From an uncultured Eubacteriales bacterium (GTDB lineage Bacteria; Bacillota; Clostridia; Oscillospirales; CAG-272): DNA of 33,650 bases. Shown one piece after another: positions 8,559 through 16,864 of this stretch. Each line of letters opens with the position of its first letter. The first letter of the stretch is position 1. The notes under the pieces were generated by a model. The model worked only from the letters and a program-made list of their open reading frames with translations. It made no database searches and was not told the origin of the DNA. The stretch covers positions 1 through 33,650 of the forward strand of contig CAKSJC010000002.1 in NCBI GenBank assembly GCA_934462885.1. The letters are read 5' to 3'. The translations under genes were made by a program, and so were the position numbers.

Positions 8559-10283
8559 ATGTTCAACATAACCTGCAGTGACAATTTCAGCGTAACCCAC
8601 AGAGTTGAGAATCCGTGCGACGGAGTAACGCTTATTTATCTTGACGCCAAAACAAAAGGAGAACCCTCAAAGCTTAATCTTAACATAAAATGGTACACGG
8701 AATGCGTGGGAGCAAACGTATTTTGGGCGCCGAACTGCTATCAGAGCAAACGTTCGAGACCATCATGGTATGGTACCCTTAAATCGTGCGAGAGCAGCTC
8801 CGCTCCGGTCGCAGGATATGTTTCATATAACGACAACAACGCCCTTATGATTGCCTGCTCCGACGCAAAAAACGAAGTGGGAATCGAAGCAGGTGTGGTT
8901 GAAGCAGACGGTCAGATCGAGTGTGCGGTAGAGATCAACGTTCAGTATAATCTCACTGAATACTCCGCTGTCGTTCGTTTTGATACGAGAAAAATTCCGT
9001 TCTACAAGGTCGTCGGCGATATTGTAAAATGGTGGGAAGGATTCGACGGATATAAACCCGCCAATGTACCGACTTCGGCAAAAATGCCCCTTTACTCCAC
9101 ATGGTACAGCTATCATCAGGATGTGGATGTTCCCGTAATCCTTGCAGAGTGCAAGTATTTTGCAGATCTCGGATGCCGCGCGGTCATCGTGGATGACGGT
9201 TGGCAAACCGATACCACCGGCCTCGGTTATCAATTCTGCGGCGACTGGGAACCCGCGCCCTCAAAAATAAAAGATATGAAAGCCTTTGTCGACGGAATAC
9301 ACGCACTCGGAATGAAATTTTTGCTTTGGTATTCCGTTCCGTTTGTAGGCATAAAATCCAAAGTTTACGAACGCTTCAAGAATATGCTTCTCCCCGCAAG
9401 CGATGTGAACGGCGATACGTTCAAATTCGATCCCCGTTTCCCCGAGGTCAGAGAATATCTCATCGGAAAATACAAAAAAGCTGTCCTTGACTGGGGACTC
9501 GACGGTTTTAAGCTTGACTTCATCGACAGCTTTTCTCAGTGCGACGAAGTGCGCGACGGCATGGACTGCGTTTCCGTTTACGACGGCGTTGACCGACTCT
9601 TTAAGGAAATTCTTTCGGAATTAAGAAAACTCAACCCGGACATCATGATTGAGTTCCGCCAGAGTTATATAGGTCCTCTTATGAGAACATTCGGAAATAT
9701 GTTCCGCGTTGTGGACTGCCCGAACGACAGCTTTGAAAACAGAAGAAGTTCCCTTAACCTCAGAATAAGCTCCGGAAATACGGCGACCCACTCCGATATG
9801 CTTATGTGGGATCCACGCGAAACCGCGGAACAGGCGGCATATCAGCTGACTCACATTGCGTTTGCCGTTCCGCAGATATCCGTAAAATCTGCGGATATGC
9901 CCGAGAGACACGCAAAAATGGTAAAGACATACCTTTCGTTCTGGACAGAAAACCGCGATGTGCTTATGGAAGGCGAGATGTTCTATAAGGGATATGCGTC
10001 GGACTTCCTTTACGCTTCTTCGCGTAAAGACGGCGCTCAGATAGGCGTTGTTTTTGCCGGAAGAATAGCTTATCTTGAACACGCGGACGAAAACATCACA
10101 ATAATTAACGCTAATCCCTCCGAATACGTAGCTTTTGACTCTAAATTCTCCGGAAAATATAAATATACCGTCGAAAACTGCGTCGGCGAACAGGTTTCTT
10201 GCGGAGAAATTGACATCAAAGCGGGTGAAATCTCCACGATTGCCGCTCCGGAAAACGGCTATATCAATATGAAAAGAGTATAA
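8559..10283 (+). CDS. GH36-like alpha-galactosidase
   Basis: A 574-residue clan GH-D glycosidase, probably removing alpha-galactosyl units from oligosaccharides. An N-terminal beta-sandwich (1-170) is followed by a TIM barrel beginning at LYSTWYSYHQD (178-188). VDDGWQ at 211-216 is the conserved substrate-binding segment, GFKLDF places the nucleophile at Asp320, and the second carboxylate is probably Asp390 in CPNDSFENR. A small C-terminal beta domain closes the protein. No signal peptide, so it is intracellular. It has its own strong promoter and is followed two bases later by a GNAT gene. The family is well supported. The exact linkage is inferred, since other members of the clan (alpha-N-acetylgalactosaminidase, raffinose synthase-like) share the same motifs. 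Confidence 0.85.
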   Translation: MFNITCSDNFSVTHRVENPCDGVTLIYLDAKTKGEPSKLNLNIKWYTECVGANVFWAPNCYQSKRSRPSWYGTLKSCESSSAPVAGYVSYNDNNALMIACSDAKNEVGIEAGVVEADGQIECAVEINVQYNLTEYSAVVRFDTRKIPFYKVVGDIVKWWEGFDGYKPANVPTSAKMPLYSTWYSYHQDVDVPVILAECKYFADLGCRAVIVDDGWQTDTTGLGYQFCGDWEPAPSKIKDMKAFVDGIHALGMKFLLWYSVPFVGIKSKVYERFKNMLLPASDVNGDTFKFDPRFPEVREYLIGKYKKAVLDWGLDGFKLDFIDSFSQCDEVRDGMDCVSVYDGVDRLFKEILSELRKLNPDIMIEFRQSYIGPLMRTFGNMFRVVDCPNDSFENRRSSLNLRISSGNTATHSDMLMWDPRETAEQAAYQLTHIAFAVPQISVKSADMPERHAKMVKTYLSFWTENRDVLMEGEMFYKGYASDFLYASSRKDGAQIGVVFAGRIAYLEHADENITIINANPSEYVAFDSKFSGKYKYTVENCVGEQVSCGEIDIKAGEISTIAAPENGYINMKRV

Positions 10284-10285
10284 TT

Positions 10286-10855
10286 ATGGCTGACGAACAA
10301 AAAATACGCCCGGCAACTCCTGCGGATGCGGCAGAATTACTTGAGATATACACACCCTATGTGCGCGATACCGCGATATCGTTTGAGCTTGAGCCTCCGA
10401 CCGAAGAGGAATTTGCAAGACGTATCAAGGTAATTCTTGAACGGTATCCGTACATCGTTGCGGAGAAAAACGGCTCGATTGCGGCATACGCATATGCTTC
10501 CGCTTTCAAGGAAAGGGCAGCTTACGACACTTCCGTCGAAATGTCAATATACGTAAGAAAAGAGTTCAGAGGACACGGCTTCGGAAAGCTTTTGTATACG
10601 GAGCTTGAACGTATTCTGCGCCTCCAAAATGTGCAAAACGTAAACGCCTGCATAGCTTATACGGACGATGAAAACGATCCGTATCTAACAAACGGAAGTA
10701 CGCGCTTCCATGAGCGCATGGGATATGCGCCGGTCGGACGCTTTCACAAATGCGCCGCAAAATTCGGTCGCTGGTACGATATGGTATGGATGGAAAAGTT
10801 CATAGGATCCCATGAGACTCCGCCGCCTCGGTTTAAGAAAAAATCGGAATTATAA
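10286..10855 (+). CDS. GNAT N-acetyltransferase, phosphinothricin-acetyltransferase/YncA-like
   Basis: A 189-residue acetyl-CoA dependent N-acetyltransferase. The IRPATPADAAELLEIY opening, the acetyl-CoA loop RGHGFG at 95-100 and the C-terminal FHERMGY and KFGRWYDMVWMEK segments are typical of the Pat/YncA subgroup, which acetylates amino-acid analogues such as methionine sulfoximine and phosphinothricin or detoxifies sulfones. The ATG is 2 bases after the GH36-like stop with only a weak ribosome site, so translation is probably coupled. The C-terminus carries an extra basic, proline-rich tail (about 172-189). No functional tie to the glycosidase is obvious. Substrate unproven. Confidence 0.82.
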   Translation: MADEQKIRPATPADAAELLEIYTPYVRDTAISFELEPPTEEEFARRIKVILERYPYIVAEKNGSIAAYAYASAFKERAAYDTSVEMSIYVRKEFRGHGFGKLLYTELERILRLQNVQNVNACIAYTDDENDPYLTNGSTRFHERMGYAPVGRFHKCAAKFGRWYDMVWMEKFIGSHETPPPRFKKKSEL

Positions 10856-10879
10856 AAGAATATGCAAGTAAGTCTTTGA

Positions 10880-10933
10880 AAAAAAAAGTTCCGTGGAGAC
10901 GCTTCCCCGAAAGCGTCTCCACGGAACTTTTTT
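10880..10933. terminator. Bidirectional terminator, GNAT / luxS junction
   Basis: Very long perfect stem with an inner core GTTCCGTGGAGACGCTT pairing with its complement around a six-base CCCCGA loop, flanked by an A-run on the left and TTTTTT on the right. It serves the converging GNAT and luxS genes. Confidence 0.9.
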
Positions 10934-10953
10934 CGTTTATTTGTAATTTTCGA

Positions 10954-11409
10954 TTATTCCGCATACTTAAAATCATTCACGCGGGATTCGAGAACTGAAA
11001 GATACCTTCCGCACTCGCGTTTGGCGTCGGCGAGGTCGAGATCAAGGTAATTCCCGCACTCGACGGGCGAGGCTCCGAAAACGGGACCTTCGTATGAGAT
11101 TATTTTTTCTAACACGTCGATCGTTACCGCGAGAACCTTTTCGTTCGGCACTCCCCTTGTAATGAGGTAAAATCCGGTGCGGCAGCCCATCGGTCCGAAA
11201 TAAATTACGGAATCTTTTATTTCCGAATTCCGCACAAACGTTGCAAACATATGCTCAACGGTGTGCGCAGTGCGGGTATCCATATAGTCTCCGGCGTTCG
11301 GCTTTCGCGTGCGAAGGTCGTACGTCACGATATCCCCGTCGACTCTTGAAATGTATATTCCGGGGTCAAGCTTTGTGTGATCCACTCTGAAACTTGCGAT
11401 TTTTTCCAT
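10954..11409 (-). CDS. luxS: S-ribosylhomocysteine lyase LuxS
   Basis: Cleaves S-ribosylhomocysteine to homocysteine and DPD, the precursor of autoinducer-2, in the activated methyl cycle. At 151 residues it is the normal length. The metal ligands are His49 and His53 in TAHTVEH and Cys118 in VECGNY; Glu52 and Cys76 (GPMGCRTGFY) are the catalytic acid and cysteine. An upstream in-frame start at 11469 would add 20 residues overlapping the promoter; the ATG at 11409 has AGAGGT six bases upstream and gives the canonical MEKIASFRVDH start. It is a single-gene transcript divergent from citrate synthase. Confidence 0.97.
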   Translation of the reverse strand: MEKIASFRVDHTKLDPGIYISRVDGDIVTYDLRTRKPNAGDYMDTRTAHTVEHMFATFVRNSEIKDSVIYFGPMGCRTGFYLITRGVPNEKVLAVTIDVLEKIISYEGPVFGASPVECGNYLDLDLADAKRECGRYLSVLESRVNDFKYAE

Positions 11410-11439
11410 AGCAAACCTCTTATTTGTTTTTCTGCGTAC

Positions 11440-11469
11440 ATTATACAACAATTGACCAAAAAAAGTCAA
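11440..11469 (-). promoter_or_regulatory. luxS promoter with overlapping inverted repeat
   Basis: On the reverse strand TTGACT (11464-11469) and a perfect TATAAT (11440-11445) are 18 bases apart. The sequence TTGACCAAAAAAAGTCAA at 11452-11469 is an inverted repeat overlapping the -35 and spacer, a possible operator. Confidence 0.7.
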
Positions 11470-11533
11470 CCGATTGTAAAGCTCAGCTGTTTTCGCTTAA
11501 ATGTTTTATCTCCGTTCAAACGAAACAAACAAT

Positions 11534-11562
11534 TTGTTAAAAAAAATATGTTATCCTTTAAT
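11534..11562 (+). promoter_or_regulatory. Candidate promoter for citrate synthase
   Basis: TTGTTA (11534-11539) and TTTAAT (11557-11562) separated by 17 bases. It lies upstream of a short terminator-like hairpin in the leader. Confidence 0.5.
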
Positions 11563-11575
11563 TGTAAAAACCGGA

Positions 11576-11598
11576 AGCCGAGCTTGCGGCTGTTTTTT
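11576..11598 (+). terminator. Terminator-like leader hairpin before citrate synthase
   Basis: AGCCG (11576-11580) pairs with CGGCT (11587-11591) around a six-base loop, then G and six T. Because it sits between the putative promoter and the gene, it could act as an attenuator. The stem is short. Confidence 0.4.
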
Positions 11599-11626
11599 AT
11601 TTTTATCTGAAAAACAGGAGGTATAA

Positions 11627-12988
11627 ATGAAGCAGAATTACTCGGAAATCACTCCCTACTTAGAGCAACTCGCAGCCCTTTCCGTAAAGAACAACAATAT
11701 AAAGCCCGAATTGTTCACACAAACTCATGTTTACCGCGGACTTCGCGACAATGACGGAAACGGAGTCGTTACCGGACTTACGGAAATATCGCATATAAAA
11801 GCGAAAGAGACCGCTCCCGACGGAAAAAGCGTTCCGTGCGACGGAGAGCTTTATTACAGGGGAATAAACATACGCGATCTTACCTACGGATTCCTTTCAG
11901 AGGACAGATTCGGCTTTGAGGAAGCGGTTTATCTTCTTCTCTTTTCAGAGCTTCCGAAAAAGGACAGTCTTGCCCGATTCAAAGAAGAGCTTTCCGAATT
12001 CCGCTCGCTCCCTACCTCGTTTGTACGCGACATGATCCTTAAAGCTCCCGGACGGGATATGATGAACGTCCTGTCAAGAAGCGTGCTCGCGCTCTACGCC
12101 TACGATGAAAATCCGGACGACATCTCGATCCCCAATGTACTTCGCCAGTGTCTCTTCCTTATTTCTGTATTTCCGCTCCTTGCGGTGTACGGCTATCAGT
12201 CCTTTCAGCACTATCATATGCAGAAAAGTCTTTTTATCCACCTTCCGAAACCCGAGCTGTCAACCGCCGAAAATATCCTCTCCATACTCCGCGAGAACGG
12301 AGAGTACTCTCATCTTGAAGCAAAAATACTCGATCTTTGTCTCGTTCTGCACGCCGAGCACGGCGGCGGGAACAATTCCTCATTTACAACGCACGTCGTC
12401 ACTTCTTCGGGAACAGATACGTATTCCGCCATATCCGCGGCTCTCGGTTCTCTCAAGGGTCCACGCCACGGCGGCGCTAACGTGAAAGTGGTAAAAATGT
12501 TTGAGGATATGCACCAAAACCTCTCCTCGACGGACGACGGAGCGGTGTGCGACTATCTTCGCGCGCTGCTTGACAAAAGAGCGTTTGACAATGCGGGACT
12601 CATCTACGGCATGGGTCACGCCGTCTACTCCAAATCCGATCCGCGTTCGGAAATACTGCGCGGCTTCGCACGGGAGCTTTCTATCGAAAAAGGCTTTGAA
12701 GAAGAATATGCGCTGTACGAAAAGGTCGCGAGACTCGCGCCCGAGATAATCGCCGAAAAGCGCAAGGTTTACAAGGGCGTCAGCCCGAACGTGGATTTTT
12801 ATTCGGGGCTTATTTACAAAATTTTAGATCTGCCGAGCGAGCTTTACACTCCACTGTTTGCGATATCGAGGGTCGCGGGCTGGAGCGCTCACCGTATCGA
12901 AGAAATTGAAAACGCCGGAAAAATCATCCGTCCCGCTTATATAAACGTAAAAGAAAAACAACAGTACGTAAAGCTTTCCGACAGATAA
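11627..12988 (+). CDS. gltA: Citrate synthase
   Basis: Condenses acetyl-CoA and oxaloacetate to citrate. At 453 residues it matches clostridial type citrate synthases. The family histidines are visible: His245 in HAEHGGGN, His281 in GPRHGGAN and His331 in GMGHAVYSKSDPR, with catalytic Asp390 in NVDFYSG. Arginines for carboxylate binding are in DPR and SRVAGW. AGGAGGT sits just before the ATG. No aconitase, isocitrate dehydrogenase or other TCA gene is near, so it probably supplies glutamate precursors through an incomplete cycle; that is inference. A 2-methylcitrate synthase activity cannot be excluded from sequence alone. Confidence 0.93.
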   Translation: MKQNYSEITPYLEQLAALSVKNNNIKPELFTQTHVYRGLRDNDGNGVVTGLTEISHIKAKETAPDGKSVPCDGELYYRGINIRDLTYGFLSEDRFGFEEAVYLLLFSELPKKDSLARFKEELSEFRSLPTSFVRDMILKAPGRDMMNVLSRSVLALYAYDENPDDISIPNVLRQCLFLISVFPLLAVYGYQSFQHYHMQKSLFIHLPKPELSTAENILSILRENGEYSHLEAKILDLCLVLHAEHGGGNNSSFTTHVVTSSGTDTYSAISAALGSLKGPRHGGANVKVVKMFEDMHQNLSSTDDGAVCDYLRALLDKRAFDNAGLIYGMGHAVYSKSDPRSEILRGFARELSIEKGFEEEYALYEKVARLAPEIIAEKRKVYKGVSPNVDFYSGLIYKILDLPSELYTPLFAISRVAGWSAHRIEEIENAGKIIRPAYINVKEKQQYVKLSDR

Positions 12989-13039
12989 CAGAGTCGTCAA
13001 AAATGCCGAAAGCTCTCAGGCAGCGCTCTGAAAACGTAA

Positions 13040-13080
13040 AAAATCACGGCTTCCCATGGGAAGCCGTGATTTTACTTTTT
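13040..13080. terminator. Bidirectional terminator, citrate synthase / SLH gene junction
   Basis: Perfect palindrome AAAATCACGGCTTCC-CATG-complement at 13040-13073, with T-runs outward on both strands. It ends both the forward citrate synthase and the reverse SLH protein transcript. Confidence 0.9.
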
Positions 13081-13094
13081 CGGTTATTTATTCG

Positions 13095-15791
13095 TTAGTT
13101 TTCGTAGCCGAGAAGGTTGCAGCAGAAGCTTTCGAGAAGAACCGCAAGCTCCCATCTCTTAGCTCCGTCGCCGGGAGTCATGTAGCCGTTATCGAGTACG
13201 AGGTAATCGCACGCCGTAGCAAGCTTAACAGGATCCTTTGCGTAGCTGTATCTCTCGTTTTCGAGGAGCTTCTTATCCTTTACTGTGATGCTTGTGCCGC
13301 TTACATATTTGCTTACGTTGATCTGCTCAATATAAAGAGCGTATCTGTACATTACGGTATACATCTGAGCGTGTGTGATCTCATCGTAAGGACCGAACTT
13401 TCCGTTGCCGTAACCCTGAATGATTCCGTTTTCATTAGCCCATTCAACGTACGGAGCATACCATGTGTTATCCTTGGTATCGTTGTTTACGTCGTAGAAA
13501 GAGGTCTTTGAATTGTATCTGTTGGTGTTAACTCCTGCGAGTCTGCCGAGAACTGTTACGAACATAGCGCGGTTCATCGTTGTGTTGGGTCTGAAGAGAT
13601 TGCTGGACACTCCTGTGAAGAGACCGTTTTCAACAACAAACCGGATAGCGCTGTAATAACTGTCATATTCGGTGATATCGGTGTAGGGGTTATTCCAAAC
13701 GTTATCGTCTGTAAATTGGGCTTTGATTGTGATATCTTCAGTTACGGAAGATATTACATATGTCGCCTTGCCTGTATTTTTGTTATAGGTATAATTTGTA
13801 GAATCCTTGATAACGCTCTTGTTATTTACGAGAACGTCCTGAATAGCGTAACCCTTGTTAGGTGTAATCGTAAATTCAATGCTTGAACCGAGAAGGATAG
13901 AAGAAGAAGCGGATGTTGTTACAGTACCGTTCTTAATGTTCTTATCGATCGTGAGTGTGTAGAAGCCGGGGAGGTTTCCGCCGAATTCGAACACGAGTTC
14001 AGAGCTTCTGTCAAGAGAGAGCGTTGCAGCCCTGCCGTTTACGGATTTGTCAAGATATGTGAGAGATGCCTTCTTTGTGGAAGAGTTAATTACTCTTATC
14101 TTGTACTCTTTGTAAAAAGAACTGCCGTAACCGAAGTTGGTCGATCTCATTTCGAGGGCATGACCGTTCAAGTCGATAGTGAGAGTCTTTTCGATCTTGT
14201 ATTCAAATCCGGAAGAGAGAGACTGGTTTCCGTTGAGAGTAATCGTAACAGTGTAAAGTGAGGAGGAAATATTGTTTACGTTTTTGAGAGCTTCCTCAAG
14301 AGTGTCGTAAGATTCGCTTTCTCTGCCCCATTCAACAACTACGTTGCCGTCGGAGATATCTGCGTAAATCTTCTGGTCGTAATCTTCTCCGTTATAGGTG
14401 AACTTTAAGAGAAGACCTACTTCGTTGTATTTGTTAACGTCGTCAGCTTCGATATAGTAGTAGTTTTTGGTTTTTTCTTTTCCGGTGCTGCTAAGCACTT
14501 CAAGGCTCTTTAAGTCCCAACCGTCGGGAAGAGAGGATGTCTTTATTGTAGCGGTCGAGTTATCTTCGAACTTGGCAATAAAGCTTACGATGTTGCTTAC
14601 AGAAACCTTGGCGCCTACATAAAGACCCGTTGTCTTAACGGAGCTTATGGATTTAAGAGCGAGCTTGTCGGTTACTGTGACGACAAGAGTAACGCTTCTG
14701 TTGACAGCGGCAATAGGATCAAGAACGTTAACGTCAACTACTGCGTATCCGAGATCCTTGTCGCTGCTTGTGAATATCTTTGTGGGAGTTGCGGATTTAA
14801 CGTCAACAACCTGAGTTATAAGCTTATTGTCCTTATCTTTATAGGTGAACGTTACTTTCATTCCGTCGGGATTAAACATATCTCCCACCTGATATTTCAT
14901 CTTTGTGGGGTTTTTCGTAATTTTGCATTCTACAAACGTGTAATCGGCAGGGTTATACTTCGGAGTTACATTAATATTGATTTCGCCGACTTTGGCGTTC
15001 TTATATGTTACTACAACCGTTTTTCCGTTATCATCAGCCGTAAGAGCGCGGACTGCGTTTTTACCGTCTATCGTAAGGTCGAATCCGTCTTTTACATATG
15101 CAACCGATCCGTTATTGTATGTAAGCTTAAGTTCTACGGAAAGAGTGTCGCCTACAACATAATCTGTCTTTATAGGAGTGGAAATCTCCACCTTGCTTAC
15201 CTGAACTTCGCTTACCTTGATACCGGTAACTTCTTTTGAAAAGCCTGCGTAGCTTATTGTAACGGAAGTTGTGGAAGCGGTAAGAGTTGCGGGAGTTACT
15301 ATGTAAGCGTCGTCGGCGAGCGGTTTAGATGTATCGCCATTATTGTATTTAAGCTTAACGGCAATCGTGCTCTTATCAAAGCTATCGCCGCTGTAATACT
15401 GTTTGGTTTTAAAAGATGAGTTTTCGGTGTATGTCAGCTCGGATATCTGCTTTTCTTCAAACGTTATGGATTTGCTGGCGGGTTCTTTACCCTCCGCCGA
15501 TACGGTAATCGTTACCGTCCCGCTGTTTACGGGAGTAACGGTACACTTGTTTCCCGAAGGAGTAATAGAAGCAACGGAACCGTCGTCAAGTCCCCATTTG
15601 TAGTCTTCGCTTGCAGCAGCTCCGCTTGCGGTAAGCGTAACAGCACTTGCAGAAGGATCGCTCTTTTCAAAATATTTTGTTCCTGTTGGCGCGCCCGATA
15701 TGCTCAACTTGCCGGCGGCAAATACAGTCACCGGGCATATCATGACGACTGCAAGAAGAAGCGCAAGAACGCTTGTCAGTTTTCTTTTCAT
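13095..15791 (-). CDS. Secreted surface protein with Ig-like domains and three C-terminal SLH domains
   Basis: An 898-residue exported protein that should bind secondary cell-wall polymer non-covalently. Residues 1-26 are a signal peptide ending at VFAAG. A long threonine/serine/lysine-rich region (about 27-470) holds several repeated bacterial Ig-like units with YxVGD and TYxNG motifs. A beta-rich segment (about 480-620) is followed by an InlB-like unit with ITPNKGYAIQDVLVN. SLH domains lie at about 702-757, 764-822 and 840-895. The TRAE-type motifs are altered (MNRAM, ITHAQ, AKRWE). Codon use looks more biased and less GC-rich than neighbours, as expected for abundant S-layer proteins. It is monocistronic. 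S-layer or adhesin role is inference; architecture is clear. Confidence 0.93.
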   Translation of the reverse strand: MKRKLTSVLALLLAVVMICPVTVFAAGKLSISGAPTGTKYFEKSDPSASAVTLTASGAAASEDYKWGLDDGSVASITPSGNKCTVTPVNSGTVTITVSAEGKEPASKSITFEEKQISELTYTENSSFKTKQYYSGDSFDKSTIAVKLKYNNGDTSKPLADDAYIVTPATLTASTTSVTISYAGFSKEVTGIKVSEVQVSKVEISTPIKTDYVVGDTLSVELKLTYNNGSVAYVKDGFDLTIDGKNAVRALTADDNGKTVVVTYKNAKVGEININVTPKYNPADYTFVECKITKNPTKMKYQVGDMFNPDGMKVTFTYKDKDNKLITQVVDVKSATPTKIFTSSDKDLGYAVVDVNVLDPIAAVNRSVTLVVTVTDKLALKSISSVKTTGLYVGAKVSVSNIVSFIAKFEDNSTATIKTSSLPDGWDLKSLEVLSSTGKEKTKNYYYIEADDVNKYNEVGLLLKFTYNGEDYDQKIYADISDGNVVVEWGRESESYDTLEEALKNVNNISSSLYTVTITLNGNQSLSSGFEYKIEKTLTIDLNGHALEMRSTNFGYGSSFYKEYKIRVINSSTKKASLTYLDKSVNGRAATLSLDRSSELVFEFGGNLPGFYTLTIDKNIKNGTVTTSASSSILLGSSIEFTITPNKGYAIQDVLVNNKSVIKDSTNYTYNKNTGKATYVISSVTEDITIKAQFTDDNVWNNPYTDITEYDSYYSAIRFVVENGLFTGVSSNLFRPNTTMNRAMFVTVLGRLAGVNTNRYNSKTSFYDVNNDTKDNTWYAPYVEWANENGIIQGYGNGKFGPYDEITHAQMYTVMYRYALYIEQINVSKYVSGTSITVKDKKLLENERYSYAKDPVKLATACDYLVLDNGYMTPGDGAKRWELAVLLESFCCNLLGYEN

Positions 15792-15854
15792 AATAAAATT
15801 TCCTTTCTTGATTTTTCATCCTCCGGATTCCCGGCAGGACAGTTCTACATGGTA

Positions 15855-15863
15855 ATCATACCA
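15855..15863 (-). promoter_or_regulatory. Candidate extended -10 promoter for SLH gene
   Basis: The reverse strand reads TGGTATGAT, an extended -10 element, about 64 bases before the SLH protein ATG. No good -35 is seen. In the rest of the 340-base gap up to 16133 I see only short inverted repeats such as TTCTTTCCCGAAAGAA at 16062-16077 and no gene. Confidence 0.4.
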
Positions 15864-16133
15864 TACTTAACGCCGTTTTGGGAACCCTATCAGGAAAATT
15901 AACAATGTTTTAACAGCTTTTTGCTTGGTTACGGTTTTTTAGACGCTTCATTCCCCGAAAAAGTTCCCGCAAAAGAAAAATTTTTTCTCTAATTCGGAAA
16001 AGTCGGGCTTCGGAGAAGTCAGTCGTGTAAAGAAGTCGGGCGCAGGGAGACGGGAAAACGGTTCTTTCCCGAAAGAATCAAAGAACTTTCAAACGGGGAG
16101 AGGACAGATATTTGGGGACTGCCGCTTTCGCGG

Positions 16134-16802
16134 TTACTTTGCAAGATAATCTTCAAATTTGGCGACGTCGGCGGTTTTTCCGATAACCGTTACCGTATCG
16201 CCGAGGGCGAACTCCGTTTCGGGAGAAATATCCGTAATCATCTCTCCGGCATGATTTACCGCGATTATGTTCAGTCCGTAGTTTTTGCGCACGTTCAGTT
16301 CAAGAACCGTCTTTCCCGCCGCTTTTTCCGTAATAAGTATCTCCATTATGTCAACGGAATCGGAGAGCGAAATATATTCGAGAATATGCGGCGACGACAG
16401 CTTTGCCGCAAGTCTGAGCGCCATATCGCGTTCCGGATAAACGACCTTCGCGCCGAGCATTTTCAACACGTCTCCCTGCTCGGGGCTTGTCGCCTTGGCT
16501 ATAACCTCCGGAACGCCGAGTCTGATGATCGTGAGCGTCGTCAATATGCTTACGTCGATTTTTTCTCCTATGCAAATGACCGCAACGTCCGCATCTCCGA
16601 CTCCCGCTTCCTCAAGATTTTCGGAAGTCAGCTCGTTTACTACGAATGCGTTCAGCGTAAATTCCGACGCGGCGTTTACCTTCTGACGGTCACAGTCGAC
16701 CGCCAGAACATCGCAGCCTTTTTTCGAAAGCTCCCCGGCGAGAGCAAAGCCGAATCTGCCGAGTCCGATCACCGCGTAGAGCTTGTTTTTCTTTTTTGGC
16801 AT
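16134..16802 (-). CDS. ktrA: Potassium channel regulatory subunit KtrA/TrkA (RCK protein)
   Basis: A 222-residue cytoplasmic gating ring subunit. The RCK_N Rossmann domain has GLGRFG at 13-18 and an acidic Asp36 at the end of the second strand that binds the ribose of NAD(H)/ATP-type ligands. The RCK_C domain begins near residue 135 and in this family can bind c-di-AMP. This single-RCK length fits KtrA rather than the double-domain TrkA. An AAAGGAG site precedes the ATG by seven bases. It lies 62 bases downstream of ktrB in the same operon. Function as partner of the upstream channel is secure. Confidence 0.93.
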   Translation of the reverse strand: MPKKKNKLYAVIGLGRFGFALAGELSKKGCDVLAVDCDRQKVNAASEFTLNAFVVNELTSENLEEAGVGDADVAVICIGEKIDVSILTTLTIIRLGVPEVIAKATSPEQGDVLKMLGAKVVYPERDMALRLAAKLSSPHILEYISLSDSVDIMEILITEKAAGKTVLELNVRKNYGLNIIAVNHAGEMITDISPETEFALGDTVTVIGKTADVAKFEDYLAK

Positions 16803-16864
16803 GAATTAACTCCTTTCGCTTGCTTTTGCGCGATCTCTGTTATTTTTTCGCGCTTCGCATATTT

